From contig NZ_FWFY01000003.1 of the NCBI RefSeq assembly GCF_900172345.1, positions 248,001-312,000 of the forward strand: 64,000 bases of DNA, read 5' to 3'. The notes below the pieces were generated by a model. That model was not told the DNA's origin, ran no database searches, and saw only the letters and a list, made by a program, of their open reading frames with translations. The stretch comes from Limimaricola soesokkakensis. GTDB lineage: Bacteria > Pseudomonadota > Alphaproteobacteria > Rhodobacterales > Rhodobacteraceae. Below, in pieces: positions 8,276 to 16,025 of this stretch (positions are counted from its first letter, which is position 1; each line of letters begins with the position of its first letter). A program made the position numbers and the translations under genes.

Positions 8276-9025
8276 TCAGAGCGAGGATTCGAGCGCCGAG
8301 ATGATGGGCGAGAAATCGGTGGATTTCAGGCTGGCGCCGCCGACCAGCGCGCCGTCGACATTCTCGACGCCGAAGATCTCGGCGGCGTTGTCGGGCTTGA
8401 CCGAGCCGCCGTAGAGCAGCCGGATGCCCTCCGCGTCCTCGCCGAAACGCTCCTTGAGCCCGGCGCGCAGGGCGCCATGCACTTCGGCGATCTGCTCGAG
8501 GCTCGGCACCTTGCCGGTGCCGATCGCCCAGATCGGCTCGTAGGCGACGACGGTGTTGGCCGCGGTGGCGCCATCGGGGAGGGAGGCCGCGAGCTGGCCG
8601 CCCACTACGTCGAGCGTTTCGCCCGCCTCGCGCTGCGCGAGGCTTTCGCCGAGGCAGATGATCGCGGTGAGCCCCGCCTTGTGTGCGGCCTCGGCCTTGG
8701 CCCGGACCATGGCGTCGCTCTCGCCGTGATCGGCGCGGCGCTCGGAATGGCCGAGGATCACGTAGCGCGCGCCCGCATCCTTCAGCATCTCGGCCGAGAT
8801 GTCACCGGTATGGGCGCCGCTTTCCTTGGCGTGGCAGTCCTGGCCGCCGACCCGGATCGGCTGGCCGCCCAGGCTGAAGGCCATGCGCGACAGCAGCGTC
8901 GCGGGCGGGCAGATCACGATGTCCACGCGCGGCGCGGCCCAGGCGATCCCGAGCGCCTCGATCTCCTTGAGATCGGCGTTGGTGCCGTTCATCTTCCAAT
9001 TGCCCGCGACCAGTTTGCGACCCAT
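8276..9025 (-). CDS. tpiA: Triosephosphate isomerase
   Basis: A 249-residue TIM barrel enzyme that interconverts dihydroxyacetone phosphate and glyceraldehyde 3-phosphate. Seen: the N-terminal AGNWKMNG with the catalytic lysine, GHSERR with the catalytic histidine, [10 protein letters not shown] with the catalytic glutamate, and the phosphate-binding [15 protein letters not shown] lies 8 nt before the start. Length is standard. It is the last gene of a minus-strand stretch that includes Fe-S assembly proteins and a MscS channel, but a hairpin separates it from the upstream gene, so it may have its own promoter. Confidence 0.97.
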   Translation of the reverse strand: MGRKLVAGNWKMNGTNADLKEIEALGIAWAAPRVDIVICPPATLLSRMAFSLGGQPIRVGGQDCHAKESGAHTGDISAEMLKDAGARYVILGHSERRADHGESDAMVRAKAEAAHKAGLTAIICLGESLAQREAGETLDVVGGQLAASLPDGATAANTVVAYEPIWAIGTGKVPSLEQIAEVHGALRAGLKERFGEDAEGIRLLYGGSVKPDNAAEIFGVENVDGALVGGASLKSTDFSPIISALESSL

Positions 9026-9091
9026 GTGCCGTCCTTTCGAATGTGAAGAGTTGCGCCTGTGTAGACCAAATGCCCGATCGGCAAAAGCCGA

Positions 9092-9119
9092 GGGGCCGGT
9101 CCCCCTCGGAACCGGCCCC
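9092..9119 (-). terminator. Hairpin after the SufA/HesB gene
   Basis: GGGGCCGGT (9092-9100) pairs with ACCGGCCCC (9111-9119). On the minus strand the stem is followed by CTCGGCTTTTGCC, a short T run. It likely terminates the Fe-S assembly gene before tpiA. Confidence 0.6.
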
Positions 9120-9141
9120 CCAAGCTCTGGCGATCCGGTGC

Positions 9142-9522
9142 TCAGCCGTTGCGGCGCTCCGCGGCCAGCTCGTTCACATCCTTGAACTTGATCGATTCGC
9201 CGCAGCCGCAGGCATCCTCGACATTCGGATTGCGGAACTTGAAGCCGCTTTCGAGCAGCGACGTCTCGTAGTCGATCTCGGTGCCGAACAGGAACATCTG
9301 CGCCATCGGCGCGATCATCACCCGTGCGCCGTCCTGCTCGACCGTCTCGTCGTTGGGATCGGCCTCGTCGACATAGTCCATCGTGTATTCCATGCCCGCG
9401 CAGCCGCCCTTCTTGAGGCCGATGCGCAGCCCCGCATGACCACCCTTCTCCATGAGACGGGCGATCTGCCGCGCGGCAGCGGGGGAAATGCTGACGGCCT
9501 GCTTGCCGGGGATCGAAAACAT
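9142..9522 (-). CDS. HesB/IscA-family Fe-S cluster assembly protein (SufA-like)
   Basis: A 126-residue A-type Fe-S carrier. The three cysteines of the family are present: one in [10 protein letters not shown] and the C-terminal pair in DACGCGES, which hold a transient cluster or iron for delivery to apoproteins. Length is normal, with a slightly extended C-terminal tail ([17 protein letters not shown]). It lies downstream of a SufT-like gene, with a MscS-type channel gene between them. IscA, SufA and ErpA cannot be told apart by motif; the nearby SufT-like gene favours the SUF system. Confidence 0.92.
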   Translation of the reverse strand: MFSIPGKQAVSISPAAARQIARLMEKGGHAGLRIGLKKGGCAGMEYTMDYVDEADPNDETVEQDGARVMIAPMAQMFLFGTEIDYETSLLESGFKFRNPNVEDACGCGESIKFKDVNELAAERRNG

Positions 9523-9585
9523 CTGTGGCCTCCTGGATTGGCACCCATCAACATAAGGCCCCGGCCGCGCCGTCTCAAGCAGGGC

Positions 9586-11229
9586 TCAGGCGGCTTCGGC
9601 CGGATTCACCTGCGGAAACACCGCATATCCATCGGCCGCCCGCGCCCGCGCCCGCTCCAGAAGCGCCTCGCGCACCTGGCAGGACAGCGTCCATGCGGTA
9701 TCGGCCTTGGCGCAGGCGAGGCAGAACCAGACCTCCTGGCCGAAGACGTCTTGATCGGCCACCATCACGAAGTGCTGGTCGCGCGCCTGCACCTCGTCGG
9801 GGTCCTGATCGTCGATGATCTCGAAGAAGGCGTCGCGCAGCGGCTGCACCTCGGCGTCATGCGCCAGCTTGATCTTAATGGTGCGGATCATCGAGGGCGT
9901 CCGCATGGTCCAGTTCTCGAACGGCTCGGCCACGAACTCCGAGACCGGTACGATCAGCCGCACCCCGGTCCAGTCGAGCAGCTGCACATAGGTGAAGTTG
10001 ATCCGCTCCACGGTGACGATATGGCCGCGAAATTCGAGCTTGTCGCCGATCTTGGCCGAGCGGTTCATCGCGATCTGTAGACTGGCAAGGATGTTGCCGA
10101 GGATGTGCCTCGCGGCAAAACCGATCAGCAGCGTCAGCGCCCCGGCAGAGGCCAGGATCGAAAGGCCGAGGCTGCCGAAGAACTGTGCCTCGGCCAGTAC
10201 GATCGCGCCGCCGATCAGCACGATGGCGATGATCAGCACCCGCCGCCATGCTGCGATCCGCGTGGCGAGGTTGCGCCGGTTCTCCATACGCGGCTCCGAC
10301 AGCGTGTCGTCGTCGAAGGGCACGACCCGGTTCAGCACCGCGTCGATGCCGTTCATCACGAAGATCAGCGCGGCGGCGGTGAAGCCCAGCGCGATCAGCG
10401 GCACCAGCACGCTGTTGATCCGGCCCGAGAACATGAACAGCGAATGGCTCAACACCGCCGTCAGACCCGAGCAGATCGCGAGGATGATCGGCATTCTCGT
10501 GGCGCGCAGAAAATCGGTGACCAGCCGTCCCTTGGCGCGGCTGGCCAGCGCGGCCTGCAGCCGCCCGGTGGTCCAGCCGGCGGCCCCGACCAGCAGCAGC
10601 ATCGCGGGGAAGGCGACCAGTTCCCACCACCTCAGCCCCCAGAAGGCATGCTCGCGCCAAGCCTCGGGCATCTCCTCCTCGAAGCGAGTGGGTCCATAAA
10701 TCGCGTGTAGCGCCGGGATATTCGCCACGGTCTGGCGCGAGAAGACCCAGACCGGATCAGCATCGCCGGGCTTCAGCCGGTTCAGCCGGATCGCCACCGC
10801 GCGATTGCCGAGTTCGACCACGTCGATCAGGATCGAACGTTGCGGCTGACCCGCGACCGGGCTTTCGGCGCTGGCATTGGCGTCGAGCGCGTCGGGCCGC
10901 TCAAGCAGCGCGGTCCAGTTGATGACCGCGATGCGGTCGAGCACCTCGACCAAGTCGGCGGCGAGCCGCGCGCCGCGCTCCACCTGTTCCTCGGGCGGGA
11001 CGTCGACCAAGTTCAACAGATGCGCTGCCGTCTCGTACTCATGCGCCTCGATCAACTCGAACAGTGCTTCCATGCTCGATTGCGGGGTCGAGCGATCGAG
11101 CCTGTCTGGCGGGGGAGGCAGCCCCTCGTTCAGCGTGTCGACCTCGAAGACGGAGGTGTCCTGCGCCAACACGGCGACGGGTAGCCAGACCAGCAGGGCG
11201 CAGGCGGCGATCAAGGTCTTTATGGGCAA
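9586..11229 (-). CDS. MscS-family mechanosensitive channel with N-terminal extension
   Basis: Roughly 547 residues if translation begins at the TTG at 11229, which has GGGAGA before it and opens a signal peptide (LPIKTLIAACALLVWLPVAVLAQ). A periplasmic region of about 170 residues, four to five transmembrane segments (starting WELVAFPAMLLLVGAAG), and the MscS pore and beta domain follow (GAL TLLIGFAARHILGNILAS, then GDKLEFRGHIVTVERINF). The pore helix resembles the MscS TM3 glycine/alanine pattern. MscS channels release solutes under hypo-osmotic shock. An in-frame ATG at 11388 would overlap the upstream gene by 55 bp. The family is clear; the start and the role of the extension are not. Confidence 0.85.
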   Translation of the reverse strand: MPIKTLIAACALLVWLPVAVLAQDTSVFEVDTLNEGLPPPPDRLDRSTPQSSMEALFELIEAHEYETAAHLLNLVDVPPEEQVERGARLAADLVEVLDRIAVINWTALLERPDALDANASAESPVAGQPQRSILIDVVELGNRAVAIRLNRLKPGDADPVWVFSRQTVANIPALHAIYGPTRFEEEMPEAWREHAFWGLRWWELVAFPAMLLLVGAAGWTTGRLQAALASRAKGRLVTDFLRATRMPIILAICSGLTAVLSHSLFMFSGRINSVLVPLIALGFTAAALIFVMNGIDAVLNRVVPFDDDTLSEPRMENRRNLATRIAAWRRVLIIAIVLIGGAIVLAEAQFFGSLGLSILASAGALTLLIGFAARHILGNILASLQIAMNRSAKIGDKLEFRGHIVTVERINFTYVQLLDWTGVRLIVPVSEFVAEPFENWTMRTPSMIRTIKIKLAHDAEVQPLRDAFFEIIDDQDPDEVQARDQHFVMVADQDVFGQEVWFCLACAKADTAWTLSCQVREALLERARARAADGYAVFPQVNPAEAA

Positions 11230-11333
11230 GGTCGGGTCTCCCGCGATATCGCGGACCCAACCGGGGGCAGCGGCAGCGGTTCCGATGGCCGCCCTGACGG
11301 GCAGGGCGGGCAAGGAGGCCCGCCGGGTCCCGA

Positions 11334-11690
11334 TTACATGAAGCCAAGCTCCAGCCGCGCCTCGTCGGACATCATCTCCATGCCCCATTGCGGCTCCCAG
11401 ACCAGATCGACATCGACCTGCTTCACGCCCGGCACCGCGCCCACGGCATCGGCAACCCAGCCCGGCATCTCGCCGGCGACGGGACAGCCCGGCGCGGTGA
11501 GCGACATCTTGATGTTCACCGCGTTCTCCTCGTCGATATGGACCGTGTAGACGAGGCCGAGATCGTAGATGTTCACCGGGATCTCGGGGTCGTAGACCGA
11601 GCGGCAGGCCTCGACCACCTGATCGTAGAGTGCGTGGTCGGTCGAGGAGGGCGCGATCAGCGGCGTGCCTTCGAGTTGGGTGTCGGGCAT
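11334..11690 (-). CDS. sufT: DUF59/MIP18-family Fe-S assembly protein (SufT-like)
   Basis: A 118-residue MIP18-fold protein: YDPEIPVNIYDLGLVYTV near residues 33-50, the conserved cysteine motif LTAPGCPVAGEMP near 69-81, and DLVWEPQWGMEMMSDEARLELGF at the end. The family acts in Fe-S cluster maturation (SufT) or, in phenylacetate loci, as PaaD; no paa genes are nearby and a SufA-like gene is two genes downstream, so SufT is preferred. AAGGAC precedes the start. The remaining suf genes are not in the window. Confidence 0.87.
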   Translation of the reverse strand: MPDTQLEGTPLIAPSSTDHALYDQVVEACRSVYDPEIPVNIYDLGLVYTVHIDEENAVNIKMSLTAPGCPVAGEMPGWVADAVGAVPGVKQVDVDLVWEPQWGMEMMSDEARLELGFM

Positions 11691-11824
11691 GGGCTGTCCT
11701 TGGGCTGGAGCGGGGCGCGCTTTGGCGGCGCCGATACCTGAGCGATCATATAGGAAAAGCAGGGGGCGGGGTAAAGGGTGCGGCCTTGTTGCCACCGACG
11801 CGAGGCGGCCGGACCGGTGCGCCA

Positions 11825-11912
11825 TGCGTATTTGCCTGGAAGATGAACGGGGGAGGGGCGCCGAGGCGGATCCGGCGCGGGGCCCCCTCCTTCATCTTTC
11901 TTCAAATACGCA
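11825..11912. repeat. Palindromic interspersed element, copy 1
   Basis: An 88-bp near-palindrome in a 258-bp intergenic gap. The left end reads GCGTATTTGCCTGGAAGATG (11826-11845); the right end, read on the minus strand, GCGTATTTGAAGAAAGATG (11911-11893). Inside, a GGGGGAGGGGC arm faces GGGGCCCCCTCC, so the whole element can fold. The same end motif recurs at 25242-25352, 35094-35116 and, more degenerate, at 40938-40957. It looks like a REP/MITE-like dispersed repeat. Confidence 0.7.
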
Positions 11913-11948
11913 AATCCCGACGCCTTATCTGCGTTGTCTTCGGGGGCT

Positions 11949-12371
11949 TCATCCCACCCGGCGCCCCTCGGCGTCGATCACCGCGGAGCCGTCCTCCTTG
12001 AAGAGCGGGCCCGGCGGCAGGCGGTCGAGCAGGTCGAGTACCGTCTCCGAGGGGCGGCACAGGCGCACCCCCTTGGGGGAGGCGACGATGGGGCGGTTGA
12101 CCAGCACTGGATGCGCGATCATCGCGTCGAGCAGCGTTTCGTCATCGACGCTCTCGTCCAGAAGCCCCAGTTCGGCGGCGGGGGATTTGGAGGTCCTGAG
12201 CGCGGCGCGCGGGGTCAGCCCGGCGGCGGCGAAAAGCGCGAGGAGCTGCGGCCTGGTCCAGCCGGTCTGGAGATATTCGATCACGACCGGTTCGGTGCCC
12301 GAGGCGCGGATCAGTTCCAGCACGTTGCGGGAGGTGCCGCAGGCGGGGTTGTGATGGATGAGGATGCTCAT
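11949..12371 (-). CDS. arsC: Arsenate reductase (glutaredoxin type)
   Basis: A 140-residue ArsC of the glutaredoxin-coupled class, reducing arsenate to arsenite in the cytoplasm. The N terminus carries the catalytic Cys in HHNPACGTSRNVLELI (Cys11), and the substrate-binding segment NRPIVASPKGVRLCRPSE is present. It overlaps the aquaglyceroporin gene by ATGA, so arsR-aqpS-arsC is one translationally coupled operon. With no ArsB or Acr3 pump nearby, the arsenite formed would leave through AqpS. Confidence 0.95.
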   Translation of the reverse strand: MSILIHHNPACGTSRNVLELIRASGTEPVVIEYLQTGWTRPQLLALFAAAGLTPRAALRTSKSPAAELGLLDESVDDETLLDAMIAHPVLVNRPIVASPKGVRLCRPSETVLDLLDRLPPGPLFKEDGSAVIDAEGRRVG

Positions 12372-13042
12372 GCTGTCTGCTCCTGTGGGCGGTCCGGGGC
12401 GAAGAGCCATGCCGCCACCGCCACGCCGATCAGCGCGCCGATGATCTGCGCCGCCACGAAGCCGGGTAGGTCGAAAGGCCGGATGCCCGAGAAGGTGTCG
12501 GTGAAGCTGCGCGCGATGGCGACGGCGGGGTTGGCAAAGCTGGTGGATGCGGTGAACCAGTAGGCGGCGGTGATGTAGAGGCCAACCAGCCACGGGATCG
12601 CGGCAGGCGCCTGCCGGATGCCGGCGAAAATGGTGAAGACGAGGCCGAAGGTCGCCACCGCCTCGGCCAGCCATTGCGGCCCGCCGGTGCGGATCTTGGT
12701 CGCGGTCTGCAGCACCGGCAGATCGAACATGCCATGCGCCAGCGCCGCGCCGGCGATGCCGCCCGCCACCTGCGCGAGGATGTAGGGCGCGACCTCGCCC
12801 CATGGTGCCTGCCGGCGCACGGCGAAGGCCAGCGTCACCGCCGGATTGAAATGCGCCCCCGAGACCGGCCCGAGAATGGTGATCAGCACCACGAGGATCG
12901 CACCGGTGGGCAGGGTATTGCCCAAGAGCGCCAGCGCCACGTCCGGCGTGAGGCTCTCGGCCATGATGCCCGATCCGATCACCGCACAGACCAGAAGCCC
13001 CGTGCCCAGCGCTTCGGCGAAGAGGCGGCGCGAAAGGCTCAT
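12368..13042 (-). CDS. aqpS: MIP-family aquaglyceroporin (AqpS type)
   Basis: A 224-residue channel with six transmembrane segments and both NPA boxes: FNPAVT after helix 2 and ANPAVA after helix 5. It lies between arsR and arsC with ATGA overlaps on both sides. This order is the Sinorhizobium arrangement in which AqpS replaces an arsenite efflux pump and lets arsenite (or methylated arsenicals) run out down its gradient. The aromatic/arginine filter R follows the second NPA box (NPAVAIAR). Function is inferred from family plus operon. Confidence 0.93.
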   Translation of the reverse strand: MSLSRRLFAEALGTGLLVCAVIGSGIMAESLTPDVALALLGNTLPTGAILVVLITILGPVSGAHFNPAVTLAFAVRRQAPWGEVAPYILAQVAGGIAGAALAHGMFDLPVLQTATKIRTGGPQWLAEAVATFGLVFTIFAGIRQAPAAIPWLVGLYITAAYWFTASTSFANPAVAIARSFTDTFSGIRPFDLPGFVAAQIIGALIGVAVAAWLFAPDRPQEQTA

Positions 13043-13359
13043 GCGCAGTCCCCCACGGGCGGGCAGAGATCGGGCCTGCCGCCGCAGCAATCCTCGACGA
13101 GGAAATCGACCAGCGCGCCGACGCGGCCCATCGCCGCGAAATAGCGGATCGAACGCCCCTCGCGGCGGCTCTCGACCAGCCCGGCCGCGTGCAGCACCGA
13201 CAGGTTGGCCGACATGGTGTTCTGCCGCGCGCCCAAGGCGTCAGCGATCTCGCCCGCCGCCATACCGTCCGGTCCCGCCTTCACTAGCAGGCGGAAGGCA
13301 TCGAGCCGCGTGGGCTGGGCGAGGGCGGCGAAGGCCGTGATGGCGTCTGTCTGTTCCAT
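13039..13359 (-). CDS. arsR: ArsR-family arsenical repressor
   Basis: A 106-residue winged-helix repressor ([15 protein letters not shown] near 12-26, recognition helix in [13 protein letters not shown]). The arsenite site is not the classical ELCVCDL but a C-terminal cluster: Cys91-Cys92 in EDCCGG, Cys99 and Cys105, similar in layout to the Acidithiobacillus-type ArsR. It heads the ars operon and overlaps aqpS by 4 bp. A dyad covering its own start codon suggests autorepression. Family is firm. Confidence 0.94.
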   Translation of the reverse strand: MEQTDAITAFAALAQPTRLDAFRLLVKAGPDGMAAGEIADALGARQNTMSANLSVLHAAGLVESRREGRSIRYFAAMGRVGALVDFLVEDCCGGRPDLCPPVGDCA

Positions 13360-13395
13360 GTATCTGGAATTATCGATGCAATGGCGGCCGGTCAA
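13354..13395 (-). promoter_or_regulatory. ars operon promoter and operator, near-leaderless
   Basis: On the minus strand TTGACC (13395-13390) and GATAAT (13374-13369) form a good sigma-70 promoter with a 15-nt spacer (16 if ATAATT is used). Transcription would begin about 13361-13362, only 2-4 nt before the arsR ATG at 13359. The dyad TTCCA-N6-TGGAA (13354-13369) spans the start site and the start codon, an apt place for ArsR. Confidence 0.6.
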
Positions 13396-13441
13396 GCCAT
13401 GTCGATTGCGCGGCGCGCCATTGGAGGCTATCGGCTGCGCC

Positions 13442-14566
13442 ATGAGCTTTTCCTTTTCCCTGAACGCCACCGACGGCGCCGCCCGCACCGGGGTCATCTC
13501 CACCCCGAGGGGCGAGATCCGCACGCCCGCCTTCATGCCGGTCGGCACCGCCGCCACCGTGAAGGCGATGATGCCCGAAAGCGTCCGCCAGACCGGCGCC
13601 GACATCCTCTTGGGCAACACCTATCACCTGATGCTGCGCCCCTCGGCCGAACGGATCGACCGGCTCGGAGGCTTGCACAAATTCATGAACTGGGACCGAC
13701 CGATCCTCACGGATTCGGGTGGCTTCCAGGTGATGAGCCTCGCCTCGCTGCGCAAGCTCACCGAGCGCGGCGTGACCTTCAAGAGCCATATCGACGGCTC
13801 CAAGCACGAGATCACGCCCGAGCGGTCGATGGAGATCCAGAAGCTCCTCGGCTCGGACATCGTCATGGCCTTCGACGAATGCCCGGCGCTGCCTGCCGAT
13901 CGGACCCGCATCGCGGAATCCATGCGGCTGTCGATGCGCTGGGCGCAGCGGTCGCGCGACGCCTTCGGCGACCGGCCCGGTCACGCACTGTTCGGCATCC
14001 AGCAGGGCGGGCTGGAGCGCGACCTGCGCGAGGAAAGCGCCGAGGCGCTCAAGGAGATCGGCTTCGAGGGCTATGCCGTGGGCGGTCTCGCGGTGGGCGA
14101 GGGGCAGGAGGCGATGTTCGGCTGCCTCGACTACGCGCCCGCGCAGCTGCCCGAAGACAAGCCGCGCTACCTGATGGGGGTGGGCAAGCCCGACGACATC
14201 GTCGGCGCGGTAAAGCGCGGCATCGACATGATGGATTGCGTGCTGCCCTCGCGCTCGGGCCGCACCGGCCAGGCCTGGACCCGGCGCGGTCAGGTCAACA
14301 TGCGCAACGCCCGCCATGCCGACGATCCGCGTCCTCTCGACGAGGCTTGCGGCTGTCCCGCCTGCCGCAACTACAGCCGGGCCTACCTGCATCACGTGGT
14401 GCGCAGCCAGGAGATGATCGCGGGCATGCTGCTGACCTGGCACAACCTGCACTACTATCAGGAGCTGATGGGCGACATGCGAGCGGCGATCGCGGCGGGC
14501 GATTTCGCGAGCTTCGAAACCCGGTTTCACGCGCTGCGCGCCGAAGGGGACATCGAACCGCTCTGA
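13442..14566 (+). CDS. tgt: tRNA-guanine (queuine) transglycosylase
   Basis: A 374-residue enzyme that swaps G34 of GUN anticodons for preQ1. Seen: the N-terminal [21 protein letters not shown], the base-binding [10 protein letters not shown] after ILTDSG with the catalytic region, [27 protein letters not shown], and the zinc site [16 protein letters not shown]. The bacterial length is right. It faces away from the ars operon. queA, the next queuosine step, lies 35 kb away at 49006, so the pathway genes are split here. The two tRNA-Asp(GTC) genes at 24946 and 25057 are natural substrates. Confidence 0.97.
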   Translation: MSFSFSLNATDGAARTGVISTPRGEIRTPAFMPVGTAATVKAMMPESVRQTGADILLGNTYHLMLRPSAERIDRLGGLHKFMNWDRPILTDSGGFQVMSLASLRKLTERGVTFKSHIDGSKHEITPERSMEIQKLLGSDIVMAFDECPALPADRTRIAESMRLSMRWAQRSRDAFGDRPGHALFGIQQGGLERDLREESAEALKEIGFEGYAVGGLAVGEGQEAMFGCLDYAPAQLPEDKPRYLMGVGKPDDIVGAVKRGIDMMDCVLPSRSGRTGQAWTRRGQVNMRNARHADDPRPLDEACGCPACRNYSRAYLHHVVRSQEMIAGMLLTWHNLHYYQELMGDMRAAIAAGDFASFETRFHALRAEGDIEPL

Positions 14567-14742
14567 GGTCCCACGGGAATTCGCGAAGTTTCAGAACGAG
14601 GTAACTCGGCGCCGCGCCATGCGGCGTCCGGTTCCCGCCCGGGGGCGTGCAACGGCGCACAGCACACCGCGCATCGCCCCCGTCTTGCGGCGGCGCGGCG
14701 ACGGCATAGTTCGGCTCCAATCCGTTCGGAAAGGACCGAAGA

Positions 14743-15840
14743 ATGACCGACAAGCTTTTCACCCCCGGCAAGCTCGGCGATGTCGCGCTGAAGAACCGCG
14801 TGCTGATGGCGCCGCTCACCCGCAATCGCGCCAGCAAGCAGGGCGACGCGCCCTACGACATCCATGTCGAATATTACCGCCAGCGCGCCGAGGCGGGTCT
14901 CATCATCACCGAGGCCACGCAGATCACCCCGGAGGGCAAGGGCTATATCCAGACCCCGGGCATCTACAGCCGCGAGCAGATCGACGGCTGGAAGAAGGTC
15001 GTTAACGCCGTGCATGGCGAGGGCGGCAAGATCGCGCTGCAGCTGTGGCATGTCGGCCGGATCAGTCATGTCTCGCTGCAAGAAGGCGGCCAGAAGCCGG
15101 TCGCGCCCTCGGCGATCAAGGCCGAGGCACAGACCGTGACCGAGGAGGGCTTCGTCGACGTTTCCGAGCCGCGCGCTCTGGAGCTCGACGAGATGCCGCG
15201 ACTGGTCGATGACTATCGCCGGGCCGCCCAGAATGCCAAGGAGGCGGGCTTCGACATGGTCGAGATCCACGCCGCCAACGGCTACCTGCTCGACCAGTTC
15301 ATTCGTGACGGCGCCAACAAGCGCGACGACGCCTATGGTGGCAGCCCGGAAAACCGTGCGCGGCTGATCCTTGAGGTGGTCGATGCCGTCACGGAGGTCT
15401 ACGGCGCGGGCCGCACCGGTATCCGCCTGTCGCCGCTGATCGAAGTGGCCGGGCTGAAGGACAGCGACCCGATGACTGTCTATTCCTACCTGATCCCCGA
15501 GCTGAGCCGCCGCGGCATCGCCTATATCCACATGGTGGAGCCAGGCACGCAGGGCGATCTCGACCAGGAACTCGGCCAGCAGACCGCGCGGCTGCGCGAG
15601 CTGTTCGACGGCGCCTATATCGCCAATGCGGGTTACGGGCGCGACACCGCGATCCGCGTGGTCGAGAGCGGGCAGGCGGATTTCGTGGCCTTCGGTCGGC
15701 CCTATATCGCCAACCCCGATCTGGCGCATCGTCTCGAGATCGATGCCGAGCTGAACGAGGGCGACCAGTCGACCTATTACGGCGGCGGCATCGAGGGGTA
15801 TCTCGACTACCCGACGCTCGCCGAGCAGAAAGCCGCCTGA
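14743..15840 (+). CDS. Old Yellow Enzyme-family NADH:flavin oxidoreductase/alkene reductase
   Basis: A 365-residue FMN-dependent TIM-barrel ene-reductase. Motifs: N-terminal LKNRVLMAPLTRNRAS, ALQLWHVGRISH, the substrate and flavin motif EIHAANGYLLDQFIRD, DAYGGSPENRARL, and the C-terminal FMN phosphate region VAFGRPYIANPDL. Related enzymes (NemA, OYE) reduce activated C=C bonds, nitrate esters and maleimides with NAD(P)H. It stands alone with GGAAAGGA-like ribosome site before the ATG. Substrate unknown. Confidence 0.93.
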   Translation: MTDKLFTPGKLGDVALKNRVLMAPLTRNRASKQGDAPYDIHVEYYRQRAEAGLIITEATQITPEGKGYIQTPGIYSREQIDGWKKVVNAVHGEGGKIALQLWHVGRISHVSLQEGGQKPVAPSAIKAEAQTVTEEGFVDVSEPRALELDEMPRLVDDYRRAAQNAKEAGFDMVEIHAANGYLLDQFIRDGANKRDDAYGGSPENRARLILEVVDAVTEVYGAGRTGIRLSPLIEVAGLKDSDPMTVYSYLIPELSRRGIAYIHMVEPGTQGDLDQELGQQTARLRELFDGAYIANAGYGRDTAIRVVESGQADFVAFGRPYIANPDLAHRLEIDAELNEGDQSTYYGGGIEGYLDYPTLAEQKAA

Positions 15841-15921
15841 CAACCGGGGACGGGCAGGGCGATCCGCCTTGCCCGTCCGCCCGCTCCGGGGCACATTGCC
15901 GCGAGAGCCGCGCGACACGCG

Positions 15922-15951
15922 CTTGAACTGACCGGTCTGTTCACCCAAGTA
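15922..15951 (+). promoter_or_regulatory. Possible heat-shock (RpoH) promoter of lon
   Basis: CTTGAA at 15922-15927 and CCCAAGTA at 15944-15951, 16 nt apart, resemble a sigma-32 -35/-10 pair about 75 bp before lon, a gene commonly under heat-shock control. The -10 match is partial. Confidence 0.3.
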
Positions 15952-16025
15952 AGATCCCGGACAGGAGACGGCCTTGCGGCTGCCGCACAGCGGGGCCAGA
16001 CCGTCTTGCCAAGAACAAGGATACA

